A stretch of 64,000 nt of DNA from Naumovozyma dairenensis CBS 421 (taxonomy: Eukaryota > Ascomycota > Saccharomycetes > Saccharomycetales > Saccharomycetaceae): the NCBI RefSeq assembly GCF_000227115.2, contig NC_016480.1, positions 1,426,001 through 1,490,000 of the forward strand. The letters are read 5' to 3'. Of the stretch, positions 40,925 to 51,262 are shown piece after piece. The translations under genes were made by a program, and so were the position numbers. The notes under the pieces are model-generated. The model worked only from the letters and a program-made list of their open reading frames with translations. It was not told the origin of the DNA and made no database searches. How positions within the stretch are numbered: the stretch's first letter is position 1; each line of letters opens with the position of its first letter.

Positions 40925-41431
40925 ATGTCTGAGGAATTGAAAGAAACACATACAGTAGAAGAACCAACGAGGCAAAACGATGAAGTCGCCGTAGCCGTTG
41001 TAGCCGATAACAATGACAAGAATCAAAATGATTCCCGTAACAAACCTGAGAAAAAAAGGAGGAAAAGAAGAAATTATGATGCGTACGATGAAGAAGTTGC
41101 CAAAGAAGAGGCTGAAGAGAAAACCCAAAAGAAATTGAAGACTGATTCAAGTAAGGGAGATCAAGGTGAGATCATCGATGAGGATGCTTCAGATTTAGAT
41201 GATGCCAAGTTGGATATGCTTATGGGGAAAGATGTTGATGAAGAAGAGGATGATTTAGCAGAAATTGATACGTCAAATATCATCACTGGTGGTAGAAGAA
41301 CGCGTGGTAAAGTCATTGATTTCAAGAAGACCGCTGAAAAATTGGAAGGTAAGAAAGAAGAAGAAGCTGCTATGCCAACAAATGAAGATGACGATGAAGA
41401 GGAAGATCCAGATGTAGAATTTAAAGAATAG
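40925..41431 (+). CDS. CHZ1: Histone chaperone Chz1 for H2A.Z-H2B
   Basis: The start is the ATG at 40925 (MSEELKETHTVEE); the open frame reaches upstream only from a TTG at 40829. The product has 168 aa (S. cerevisiae Chz1, YER030C, 153). It is highly charged with a basic patch (KKRRKRRNYDAYDEE) and the CHZ motif near residues 95-135 (LDMLMGKDV, acidic stretch, NIITGGRRTRGKVIDF). Chz1 is a nuclear, mostly disordered chaperone that hands H2A.Z-H2B dimers to SWR1. It is on the opposite strand to its chromosome V neighbours, unlike in S. cerevisiae. Confidence 0.93.
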   Translation: MSEELKETHTVEEPTRQNDEVAVAVVADNNDKNQNDSRNKPEKKRRKRRNYDAYDEEVAKEEAEEKTQKKLKTDSSKGDQGEIIDEDASDLDDAKLDMLMGKDVDEEEDDLAEIDTSNIITGGRRTRGKVIDFKKTAEKLEGKKEEEAAMPTNEDDDEEEDPDVEFKE

Positions 41432-42259
41432 GAGCACTCATGGTTTCAAACAGTATATAGTTTTTTCTTTGAAAAGTTGCTTTGCACAAACCAGTTTCCT
41501 ATGTTTTCTTGCAGTTGGCGCCTCATCTAGTCTCAGTATTCTATAAATATATATAATTAATAAAAATGAAAGAGTGTGACGTCCCATAGAGAAAAAAGAC
41601 AGGACATAGAGTGGTATACACGATTTTTAGAATGCTAACAGTTTTTTTTTTTTCAGGAAAGAGATCACCAATACTTTCATTAAGCCCTGAAGTGGCGCAT
41701 TGAGAGTGATGCTAACAAGTTTTGTTTTTAGTAGAAACCAAACTTCAAAATATGTGTCAATAAGGAGATATATATAATCATTCTTAAGTCATAGACCATA
41801 TTATTTGTAACATTACCCGAGTGGGGCAGATGTTGGCCCGTTTTTTTGACCGCGCGGGACTTTAAAGGGCTAATAACCCTAATACTTGGTACCACTTCAA
41901 GCCCTTTACAAGCTCTTGGAAATTGGAATTTATTAGGGTAAATAATTACTTAAAATGGTAAAAGGTAAACACAAACAAAGACGTGCATGAAAAATTTCGA
42001 ATATCAAATTGATTCAATATGAATGCAAATCTGCATTTTTTACGTAAACATTCTGTATGAAACAAAGGAAGAGGGAAGGCGTGTTCAAAAATAGTGACAG
42101 ATTATTTGTTTAACAAAACCAAGTTGATAGAGCCACGCTTTCAATCCAACAATCATAACAACCAAGTAATTCCTTGTTTCTATGGGACTGTCCTTTAACG
42201 TTACACGAATACTAGTTTGTTTTTTGAAGATCCCATTTAAGATAATAAGCTAATTGAAC
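41432..42259. other. Spacer CHZ1-FIR1; YPT31 absent
   Basis: An 828-bp spacer with a Reb1 site TTACCCG at 41813-41819 and a T11 run near 41641. S. cerevisiae has YPT31 here; no Rab-type sequence is seen, so it was lost on this track. Confidence 0.55.
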
Positions 42260-45181
42260 ATGGATAGTGACGAGCTCCCGTTAATTAACCCTATAATGTC
42301 TAATGGAGGTGTACGAGAAATGGAACCTGTGAGATATTCCTCATCAAGATATAGTAGTTTAAGCTCTAAGAAAAATGTTGATGTAAGCGCTCCTCATTTA
42401 CAAGTACGGTTTGCTATCCCAGATAAAAGTCAACAGCCTCATTCAGCAAGTTATCTGGAATCACCTTCGAAAATTGTTTATCCAAATACTTTAGATGATA
42501 CTATAGGTAAGGGTGATGATGATGACGATGCTGCTGACTCACATATACTAAACCAGTTCAAACTGGTCGACATGTCTTCAAAAATTATGGTGGAAGTGCC
42601 AGAAGATGTATGGAGATTCCATACATCCCGAAGAACGAAAGAACTGCGACTCGACAATAAAGAAAATTGGACGCGAAAAACTACTAGAAATTCATACTGT
42701 GGTCAAGAAACAAAAATTGATCACCAACGAACGCAACAGAGGGGCCATCAAAAATCTAAATCTGTACAGGAAATCATAGTAGATACAATGGCGGCATATA
42801 ATAAAAAATGTGATCCCACAGCTGCGTTGCCGACTGCAAAATTCACATCCAACGTGTCATCAATGCCGTTGTCAAAGTCACCAAGAGCAAATATATACCT
42901 AACATCGGAGTCTTCAATAAATAAATATAATGTATCAATCCCATTAGAGATTTCCGTACCACCTTATTTATCTCCTCGAAATAAAAACAAAATACCAAAA
43001 TGTCTGGTATATGATGGACAAGGTTATAGTGAATTCCATACAAATAATGATTCCCCAATAGAAAACGGCGTTGAAAATCTCTCTGAATCAAATGAATCTT
43101 TAATAACATTAGAGTCCGATTCAATCCCCTTTGCAACACATACAATCTCTTTCGAAGAGATTGATAAGACTTCAATAAATACAGATAAAATATTAGGCAT
43201 CGACAAAGATGCCAATGTCAGCTTGAGAGAACAGAATAGAAACTTGAGGAAATTGAATAAACTTAAAAATCAACCGCTTCCCTCGTTACCATCTCTGCCA
43301 CATATACCGACAATTGAAACTGGAGCATATGAAGAGACCCATCAAGCAATGCAACTGCATCACTCACCTTCTCCAATCAATAATTCTTCGTTTCGTAATG
43401 AGAAGATGAAACAGGAACAAATACCAACTGTTGACACTTCAGCAACTGATGCTTTGAAAGTTCTAGCAACACCGACAAAACTAATAACAATCCCTGACTT
43501 AAATGATGAAGAATACCAAACTCCTAAAAGTAGACACTCCATGGGATCATTAACGTTTTTCGAGGATTTTCAACCTTTTGATGAGCTAAGTAATCAATAT
43601 AGTCCAATGGAACATGATTTAAATCCAATTTTTAAATTTCCCGCTTCAAACGATGATGAACAACAACAACAGCATGGTATACTTAAGAAAAGGATGTCAG
43701 CTGAAAATCACGACTTAAAAATTAATCAGAATATGAAAGCTTCAAATCCTCAATCCGAAAAAAGAAGACAAAAACTAGTTGGTCAAAACGTATCACCAAT
43801 GAACTCAACAAGAATACATAGGCACAAAAGAAGCAAAAGCGTCATCGATGCTGTTATTGCTCAAGAAGATGTTACAACATCGCAAGAATATCTACCAACA
43901 GAAGCGATCTCTATCGCACCTAAAGTCACACCACGTTCTCCTTTACCTCCAATCCCAATACAAGCAGCTTCTGCACCTATTGCTTCCAACTCTGTTACTA
44001 TGAATCAACTTTACAGAGATGAGCAGCAAGAGAAAGATTCGATAAATCCTGTATTGGAGTCATCACCCGTTGAAAAACAGCTCGCAGCTGATAAGACATA
44101 TGGAAACACGTTTCAAGAAGATTCATTTGAATCACCATATTTCACTTCTCTTAATGAAACTACCTTATCGTACGAAAACAACTCTCGTAACATTAAGGAC
44201 ACAAACAATACTAATAACAAAACGAGATCAATAGAAGATACAGAAGCAAGTGTCATATTTTTATATGAACAGAAAGTTCCTCAATTAGAAACTGAATCGC
44301 ACTCGACAAATCTGCAAGATATATCGAAAGTAACGTCTACTGAAACGAAGAGTATTCCTGGTGTCTCCGACTTTAGGCCATTATCATCCTTCCAGTCCTT
44401 TTCTAAACCGCTGTCAAACATTCCATACCAATACGAAAATCAACCGTTGGGAATTTCAAACAATAATATTAATAATAATATTCATTTAGTCTCCAATAAC
44501 ACGGATTTCTTATCACCAAGACGTCAATTATCTAATGTAAGAAGTCAATCCTCATCTGGAAACTCTCAATTCTCTACCAATTCGTACCAAACATCAAAAA
44601 CTTCAGAACCATCAATTACAGCTCCCTTATCATTACCAATGCATACTATCTATGATAAATCCAAGTGCATCCCATCTGGAGGATCCATTTCATCTTCTGA
44701 AAACAACCACCAGCCATTAAAGAATCTCCAAAACAACATAGTCAGGAATTCCAAAACAAAAACCGTCTTGGAACAGAAAAATGGGAAAATTGTAGAAGTT
44801 ATAGTTCTTGATACAGAAGAAATTGAAAATGAAATCGAAGATGCTAATCAACTTGAAGAATCAAATCGTAAAAGCATAACATCTCAAATAAGTAATATTT
44901 CTACTACATCATCAAGACAAGATGCTATGAAACATTACTCTGAGATTTTGAAAATGTGTGAGAATACCGCAATTGAAGCCAAAAATATTATCTATCAACT
45001 TTTCGAAGAGGAAAAACATAAGGAAATAATAAAATCTCATCATTACTCGTACCCTACAATGGATGATTCTACACCTAATACTATTCAAAATATGGTTATG
45101 AAAACCTCTACGATGAAAAACAAAAAAACCGTAGGCCAATATCGGAAATTGAACAACGGCAACGATATTTACAAAATTTAA
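42260..45181 (+). CDS. FIR1: Probable Fir1 ortholog (mRNA 3' processing / cytokinesis regulator)
   Basis: The start is the ATG at 42260; two codons earlier is only a TTG. The 973-aa product is largely disordered, rich in Ser, Asn and Pro, with short conserved-looking blocks: VPEDVWRFHTSRR near 115-128, KSKSVQEIIVDTMAAYN near 170-186, PQTPKSRHSM-like phosphosites, RHKRSKSVIDAVIAQ near 535, and a final helical part with EILKMCENTAIEAKNIIYQL. Fir1 (YER032W) interacts with Ref2 in poly(A) machinery and delays abscission through Cbk1. The call rests mainly on position between CHZ1 and ZRG8, since recognisable domains are lacking. The two KRSKS/KSKS blocks are typical of septation regulators. Confidence 0.72.
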   Translation: MDSDELPLINPIMSNGGVREMEPVRYSSSRYSSLSSKKNVDVSAPHLQVRFAIPDKSQQPHSASYLESPSKIVYPNTLDDTIGKGDDDDDAADSHILNQFKLVDMSSKIMVEVPEDVWRFHTSRRTKELRLDNKENWTRKTTRNSYCGQETKIDHQRTQQRGHQKSKSVQEIIVDTMAAYNKKCDPTAALPTAKFTSNVSSMPLSKSPRANIYLTSESSINKYNVSIPLEISVPPYLSPRNKNKIPKCLVYDGQGYSEFHTNNDSPIENGVENLSESNESLITLESDSIPFATHTISFEEIDKTSINTDKILGIDKDANVSLREQNRNLRKLNKLKNQPLPSLPSLPHIPTIETGAYEETHQAMQLHHSPSPINNSSFRNEKMKQEQIPTVDTSATDALKVLATPTKLITIPDLNDEEYQTPKSRHSMGSLTFFEDFQPFDELSNQYSPMEHDLNPIFKFPASNDDEQQQQHGILKKRMSAENHDLKINQNMKASNPQSEKRRQKLVGQNVSPMNSTRIHRHKRSKSVIDAVIAQEDVTTSQEYLPTEAISIAPKVTPRSPLPPIPIQAASAPIASNSVTMNQLYRDEQQEKDSINPVLESSPVEKQLAADKTYGNTFQEDSFESPYFTSLNETTLSYENNSRNIKDTNNTNNKTRSIEDTEASVIFLYEQKVPQLETESHSTNLQDISKVTSTETKSIPGVSDFRPLSSFQSFSKPLSNIPYQYENQPLGISNNNINNNIHLVSNNTDFLSPRRQLSNVRSQSSSGNSQFSTNSYQTSKTSEPSITAPLSLPMHTIYDKSKCIPSGGSISSSENNHQPLKNLQNNIVRNSKTKTVLEQKNGKIVEVIVLDTEEIENEIEDANQLEESNRKSITSQISNISTTSSRQDAMKHYSEILKMCENTAIEAKNIIYQLFEEEKHKEIIKSHHYSYPTMDDSTPNTIQNMVMKTSTMKNKKTVGQYRKLNNGNDIYKI

Positions 45182-45412
45182 ATTGGACAATCAAAGCTCA
45201 CATAGCGAAACCACTCAAGGACAAATAAGGTAAATAACACACGTAACTATTAATAAATAATTCAATAAAATACATCATTAAGAGAAAATGCTATATTATA
45301 TGTGCGGTACGTATTTATAATGCAGCACTAAATTTTACACATATCTTACGTTTTTAGATATAAATGATAAAGTACTTTCATTTATAATTGTAGAAAAGAT
45401 TCTAAGATGTAC
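45182..45412. other. Convergent spacer FIR1-ZRG8
   Basis: About 230 bp left between FIR1 and the likely true end of ZRG8 at 45413. It is AT-rich with nothing else visible. Confidence 0.5.
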
Positions 45413-45588
45413 TTATGATAATCGCCTTGGTGAACTAGACACTGAAGATGAAGTTTCTTGAATGGGACTCAATGTATTATCTTGTAAATAGGATGAAATT
45501 GGTTTAGTAAATGAATTCGTCGGTGTGATAGAATTTGAAGCTCCGTCTGAGAGCGATCCTTCAATAATGTAATCATCATTTGTGCTTT
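45413..45588 (-). other. ZRG8: Lost C-terminal coding segment of ZRG8 (frame -1 beyond an A8 run)
   Basis: On the reverse strand ZRG8 ends GAA-AAA-AAA-TAG. One extra A in the 8-base run (45592-45599) would bypass that stop and continue 59 codons to a TAA at 45413. The added part is clearly coding in style: [30 protein letters not shown] and a final SSSPRRLS. The product would then be about 1,078 aa, almost the S. cerevisiae length of 1,076. Confidence 0.7.
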
Positions 45589-47942
45589 CTATTTTTTTTC
45601 ATTTAACGTGGAAACTGAGTCGTTACTAGTTGCACCAAGAGAACTACTTCTTAGTGGTTTAGGAGATCTAACTCGTTTGATATTTGTGGTCGCTCTCAAG
45701 AAGTTATTCTGATCAGTATTGTTACTGTGAGTTCCATTACTATTTGAGGTTGCCCCTGACCATGGATGGTGGAAAAAAGTCACTGTTTTGTTATTTAGCT
45801 CTAGTTTATTGCTTATAGGTGTATTTTCTCTAGAGACGCCTATTGGTTTACTGTGATAACTATGTGTTCTTCTAAAGGAAGATGGGGACAGTGTTAATGA
45901 TCCCAGGCCAGATATCGAGGAAGATAATGAAGATTGTGTGTTTGATACTGGGTATAAAAATTTTCTTCTCCTTAGTGGTGATCTTAAATTCAATTCTGGA
46001 TCATCGTCAGTATCTGAAAAATTGAAATCTTCAGGTACAACGTTAATTTCGTCTAAATAATAATCTTCGTCATTATCAGTATTGGTTGTCGTAATACTAG
46101 TGTCCATCATGGTATATCTATTATCTGTTGTCTTTTCATTATATTCATCTTCCTCAGTTTCGTCTATGAAATATAGGTTGCTCATTAGTCCCGGTACTTC
46201 TGCATCCAAATCACAATTCAAATCATGATATTTTAAAGTTTGTGATCTTGCTGGCGGTGGTAAATTTGGACTTGATAAAAATAAAGAGGTTGATTGATTA
46301 GAAGAAGATAGAGGCGTTCTATTACTGAACTTTTTGTCGAAACTTCCTATAGAGGATTCTAAAGGAGTTTTGGGTGTATCTGAATCTAAAGGGACGTCAG
46401 TTAGATGCGATGACAAAAGTGGTTGGTGCAATCCAGATTTATTTGGTAATCTTGAAGAGGTTGTACTCTGATTGATTCTAGTAGATTTAGGCTTATTACA
46501 ATAAATACTTTCATCAAAATTTCCAGTACTAATACTTTGCGGTAAAGGCGAATGTTTGGCTTTAATGTTCTCCGATATACTATAGGTATTCAATGATTCT
46601 TCCAAGTCCTGAGTTTCAGGATTTTCATCTTCATGTCCATCTTCATCTTCATCAGACAATTCAAATAAGTCTTTATATTTTGTAATCTTTTTAGAGTTTG
46701 AAGTAAGCGGTTGTGATGCCGTTAGCTTAATGGTCGGTACCAACATTTTAGGGTTTTCTGAGATATTCATATTGTCTTGATAAGCATGATGACTTTCATT
46801 TTTGGTAGTGGAATTATCATCAGCATTGTTATTGTCTTCGTCATCATGATCGTCGTCAGATAACTCAAACAAATCATTATATTTCTTGATAGGTTTTGTC
46901 GGCAGTACGTTTTGTTCTTTTATTTGTACATTTCTGTCTACATCCCCTTCTGTGTCATCGTTATCGTCGGCATCGTCCGTCAAATCAAAGAAATCATCAT
47001 ATTTTTTAATTTTATTCATTTCTCCTGTTTCACTTTCATCATTGTCATCTGATATGTCGAACAAACTATTATAATTTTGTATTTTACCCTTCTTATTCGT
47101 TGTATTAGGTTCAAAATCATTGGCACTTACCTTCATAATTTGTTGCTCAGCATAATGACTTTCGTTAATGCCGACGTCTTCGTCAACATTGTTGTCTTCG
47201 TCGTCGTCTTCAAAATAGTTCATATCTTCATCAAAATTTTCATCTTCGTACAAATCATCTATGTAGACTGGTGAATTATTATTAATTCCATTCCTATCGG
47301 GACTTTCTTCTGGTTTTGAATAATATTTCATTGATGACGTTCTACCATTAATACCACCATATTCAAATGAGAATTCGGAACCAGTATCTGTGTCTGTCTC
47401 AGTACCTGTCTCTTCACCTTCATCATTTGCTTCAAATGAAAAATCATTAATGCTATCTTCATAATCGCTATTGTTATTATTAGATGCCAGTTTGAGTCTT
47501 GAATTTGAGGTTTTATTATTTTGAGTTGAAGACGAATGAGTTATGGATGTTCTTTCTTTTATGGGAGAAGCCTCTTGGAAAGTGATTGAAGGTATTCTTA
47601 TTGTATTATTGTGGTTGTTTATATCAGATGGATCATCAAGGTTTAATTTAGCTGGTGTTTTCTTTAAGGAATTCAAATTAATTTTAAAAGATGAATCTTT
47701 ACTTAAGTTAATGACGTCGTCATCTGAATGAATTCTTGCCTTTCGGTTCCTAATCTTCTTGATAGTAATGCTACCAGAATTACTTGATATATTTTGCTTT
47801 GTATTTGGTCCTATTGAATTTGATGTAAATGAAGTGGATGAAGATGAACTTGATGGAGTTCTGGGTAATTGTGACGAAGCAGAAGAAGAAGATAATTTAA
47901 TAGGCGGTTCTAAATTGGTATTATTATGGGTATTACTGTTAA

Positions 47943-47975
<33 letters not shown>

Positions 47976-48648
47976 CATCATTTAAATGCATATTATTAAT
48001 TTTTTCATTTAAAGTTATGAGATTTTCCTTATAGTCCAAATTTGGGATTGAGGATTTCCTGGTTAGTGACGGAGAATAAATGTGCTCATCGGGATCTATC
48101 CCCCATGAATGAGTCATTGTACCTTTTATAGATGGAGGTTTGTTACTTATGAGATCATTTAACGAATCCTTTGAATGTGTGTTCGAGATATTATTAATAT
48201 TTTTCTCGATAGTATATGTATATGTATCATTATTGTTACTAATATTGTTATTATTATTATTTAGCAGGATATGAGAACTTAAATTTGAATTCGATGTCTT
48301 TTTGAATAACTTCGAAGTAAACATTTTTTTATTTGTTAATCTATGATGTAATGATTCGAACGAAGTGGATGGCGAATGTAAATGTCCCTTGGTATTATTA
48401 TTGTTACTACAGTCATTTTGAACATATTGGGAAGGTGTAGTTGGAGTGTGCTGATCACCATTATTATTACTGCTTAAAGGTCTACACAACTCATAACTCG
48501 ATCTTTGAGAAGTATTAGTTGATATGGATGTAAATGCGATTTGATTCTGCTTTTGTTGTGACGTATTTATCACCGAGTCTGTGATACCATTACCATTATT
48601 TCGTTCAAGGGACTCTGATTTTCTATGAGATTTAATGAAGGATCGCAT
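45589..48648 (-). CDS. ZRG8: Zrg8 ortholog, zinc-regulated protein of bud tip and neck
   Basis: The start is the ATG at 48648 ([13 protein letters not shown], as MRSFIKAHKK in S. cerevisiae YER033C); 24 codons upstream begin with TTG. As read it has 1,019 aa and stops early at a homopolymer (see the segment at 45413-45588). It is disordered and rich in Asn, Ser and acidic runs. The conserved core [23 protein letters not shown] with [20 protein letters not shown] matches Zrg8. Four copies of a [YF]xDLFxLSD-type motif with acidic tails occur. Zrg8 localises to bud neck and tip and works with Ssd1/RAM; it is induced under zinc limitation. An ACCTAAGGT at 48823-48831 recalls the Zap1 element half-sites. 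Confidence 0.9.
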
Positions 48649-49361
48649 TTTTCTCAGATCATCTGTCTTTAATATCTCATAGATATTATTCGAAGAAGTT
48701 ATTCTTGGTTTGGATATCAACAGTCAATCTACTCGTAGTTTAACTTTGTTGGGATCTGCTTTTATTCTTCTTCTTCTTACGTACATACGTAATGGATCTA
48801 TATATGGGGTCCTAAATTTCTTACCTAAGGTATTATAGGGCTAGTCAAAATAAAACGTAGGGTTAGTTAATTTAGGAAATACAGGAATCTTAAAAAAGGT
48901 TTTACTGAGGGTCTACTGGTTTTCGAACAGTAATTCGGCCCTTATAGAACAGGTCATAACAATAAACACTTGCACTAGAGGAGGAACCATGATAGCAAGA
49001 ATGGCACTTATATCAGTAATCATTTGAAAAACTCCAGTTTTATTTGTCCAGGTTTTTAGAGATTTACTTGCTTACGTGTTTATTTTATACCCTTGAAATA
49101 GGTCTAGGTCTTCTCAATTGATCTTTACACCATACTGTATGCCCACAGATAGAGAGCGCGCTTGAAAAGAAAAGAAAAGAAGAGAAGACAAGTGAAGTGA
49201 AGTGAAGAAGTGAAAAATTCATAAATATAATAAATGCAATAGTAGTAATACGTATTAATTTCATGAAGTGGTATACATATATACGTAAATTTAGTTGAGA
49301 AATATACACGAAGAATATAAGGCATACATTAGAAAAGAAAATATAACATAGCGTAAACAAT
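48649..49361. other. Divergent promoter ZRG8-YER034W
   Basis: A 713-bp spacer with TACGTACATACGTA near 48779 and an AAGTGAAGTGAAG tandem run at about 49190-49213. The small reverse frames at 49085-49360 overlap that repeat and are not credible. Confidence 0.5.
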
Positions 49362-50009
49362 ATGGATTCTTATAATTTGAAGAAGGAGAATCGGAAGAAG
49401 TTCAGTGAGAATCAACGATCCAAGAATCGTCATGCGACTCAAAGTGATAGGAAATATAAAGCCATAAACAAACAGAAACAACAACAACAGCAACAATTAC
49501 AAGAAAAGGAGAAAGAAGGACAAGACACCGTTGTCGAAGAAAAGGAACCACCTTCCAATGCGTATCGATATCATGAAGATATTGATTTGGCCTTTGAAGA
49601 ATTATTGATTGATGACAATGATAACCTTGAGATTAACAAGAAATTGAAAAATGTGTTGAATAAAAGAGTCAATAATGATGATACTGATGAGTTATTAGAA
49701 CAAACAAAAGTTGACAAGCCATTAACCAAGAAGATGTTAGATAATCTAGATATCAAAAGTTTAAACAATCTGTTGAAGCCGAGTTTAAGGTCTTTGGATA
49801 ATGCCGACGCGGGGAGAGAGCACCTAAATAACAATAAAGATGCCAATGATGACGACCAGTCTGCCACCATAGAACAACAACAACAACAGCTGCCATCGCC
49901 TAGAATGAGTAATGAGAGGGCTCCCAATAAGACCAATGCTGCAACTAGTAATACCTTACTACCATCAGAATTAACGGAAGAACAAAGTTTCTTAGATAGT
50001 CTGTTGTAG
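49362..50009 (+). CDS. YER034W ortholog, protein of unknown function
   Basis: The 215-aa product begins MDSYNLKKENRKKF, nearly the start of S. cerevisiae YER034W (185 aa), and ends LTEEQSFLDSLL like its DLPEELETDQDFLDGLL end. A basic N-terminal 40 residues is followed by a Gln run and an acidic, Asn-rich middle with DIKSLNNLL near residue 130. It is non-essential and nuclear-cytoplasmic in S. cerevisiae; no domain is assigned. The conserved short ends on a variable centre suggest two binding motifs. Confidence 0.9.
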   Translation: MDSYNLKKENRKKFSENQRSKNRHATQSDRKYKAINKQKQQQQQQLQEKEKEGQDTVVEEKEPPSNAYRYHEDIDLAFEELLIDDNDNLEINKKLKNVLNKRVNNDDTDELLEQTKVDKPLTKKMLDNLDIKSLNNLLKPSLRSLDNADAGREHLNNNKDANDDDQSATIEQQQQQLPSPRMSNERAPNKTNAATSNTLLPSELTEEQSFLDSLL

Positions 50010-50379
50010 ATTTGCAGTCTCCAAGCGTCAGGCGTTAGGCGTCAAGCGCGAATGTCCCGCCGACGACACAAAATATATTGAAAAATAATAAAAATAAAAA
50101 AATGAATTTTCTGACGCCACTTCGGCTCGGCCCGATTCCTCGGCCCGGCCCGGCTGGGCTGTCGCGGACTCCACTTGCCGCTTCTCCTCAAAAAAAAGAA
50201 ACGTTTCTTAGAAATAAAAGGAATATAAAGGAAAACATGAAATATATTTTAAAGTGTTATACTATTTATTACCTTTATTTTCTCTCCATCTCTCTCTTTC
50301 TCGACTGATAATATACGTTATCTATAAACAACTACAAAAACTACAGAAACCACTCAATAGGACAAAGAAGAACAAAAAA
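50010..50379. other. EDC2 upstream region
   Basis: A 370-bp spacer that includes a GC-rich block (about 50108-50185, with GGCCCGGCCCGGCTGGGCT) that stands out in AT-rich surroundings. A 76-codon frame at 50078-50308 crosses it and has no other support. Confidence 0.5.
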
Positions 50380-50865
50380 ATGCCTATGAATAAGAACATC
50401 CCTATTTCTATCTCTATGTCTATGAATAAATTCAAGCAACAATCTTTACCAAATGGCCAAAAACCTAATTTTGGTCATTCTCCTTCTCATTCACATTCTC
50501 ATGCACACGCACACGCACACTCACACGCACATCTAAACCAGCATCCAAATACTCATTCCTCTTCTTATACTAAAGGGGCAGTGACAAACTTTAACAGTGT
50601 TATTCATCAAAAGAAAACTCACAACAATGAGAACAATAGGAACAAAAACTATTTCAAGAATTCAAAAAATAACGATAATAATAATAATAATAATAATAAT
50701 AATATATTATATTATTATCCTTCACCATTGCATTCGTCTACGTCATCATCTTCATCTATCTCATCGTCGCCATCATTTAGTCAACCTAATACATCTTTTG
50801 CAGGTAGTACATTTGCAAATAATATACCATTAGAATCAAGTCTACCAAAACCTAGTTTTGTTTGA
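50380..50865 (+). CDS. EDC2: Edc1/Edc2 family activator of mRNA decapping
   Basis: The start is the ATG at 50380; the open frame begins earlier at 50254 but without homology. The 161-aa product keeps the two hallmark blocks of the family: LPNGQKPNFGHS (residues 25-36) and at the C terminus FAGSTFANN with LPKPSFV. Between them lie His-Ser/His-Ala dipeptide repeats and an Asn run. Edc1 and Edc2 bind Dcp1 through the C-terminal Pro-rich motif and RNA through basic parts, and boost Dcp2. Position after YER034W matches YER035W (EDC2); Edc1 is the ohnolog on chromosome VII. ARB1 and PHM8, which follow in S. cerevisiae, are not here. Confidence 0.85.
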   Translation: MPMNKNIPISISMSMNKFKQQSLPNGQKPNFGHSPSHSHSHAHAHAHSHAHLNQHPNTHSSSYTKGAVTNFNSVIHQKKTHNNENNRNKNYFKNSKNNDNNNNNNNNNILYYYPSPLHSSTSSSSSISSSPSFSQPNTSFAGSTFANNIPLESSLPKPSFV

Positions 50866-51262
50866 TAAAAAAACGACGATATAATATAAGGGGTTTTTCC
50901 TTTTTCTTTTTCCCCTTCTTTTTCCGTCAGCCAAAAAAATTGTATTCTTTCTCACATGACACTATTCATATTATAATATATCACAATACCATACATCTTT
51001 ATTTGGTTTCATGAATATTCTAGTCCGTCCCTCCCTTTTTTATCCCCGCATCTAAGCATTACTCATCAATTCATTTATACGCTTTTAACGTTTTTTTTTT
51101 TTTTTTTTTTTAAAAATTTTTTTAACTTTAACCTATTACTATAAGTAAATTTTTAAGTAAAAGTTTCTACTATTATAATTACTAAAAAATGATACATTTT
51201 TTTTTATTAATGTCCTTCTATAACGAAACTATATAATTTATATCTCCATAGAATTGTTAATA
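50866..51262. other. Convergent spacer EDC2-KRE29
   Basis: A 397-bp spacer with a long T run at about 51091-51112 followed by A/T-rich sequence. Nothing else is seen. Confidence 0.55.

Noticed and set aside
48823..48831. A Zap1 zinc-response element before ZRG8
   Set aside because: ACCTAAGGT lacks two central bases of the ACCTTNAAGGT consensus, so it is mentioned only as a resemblance.
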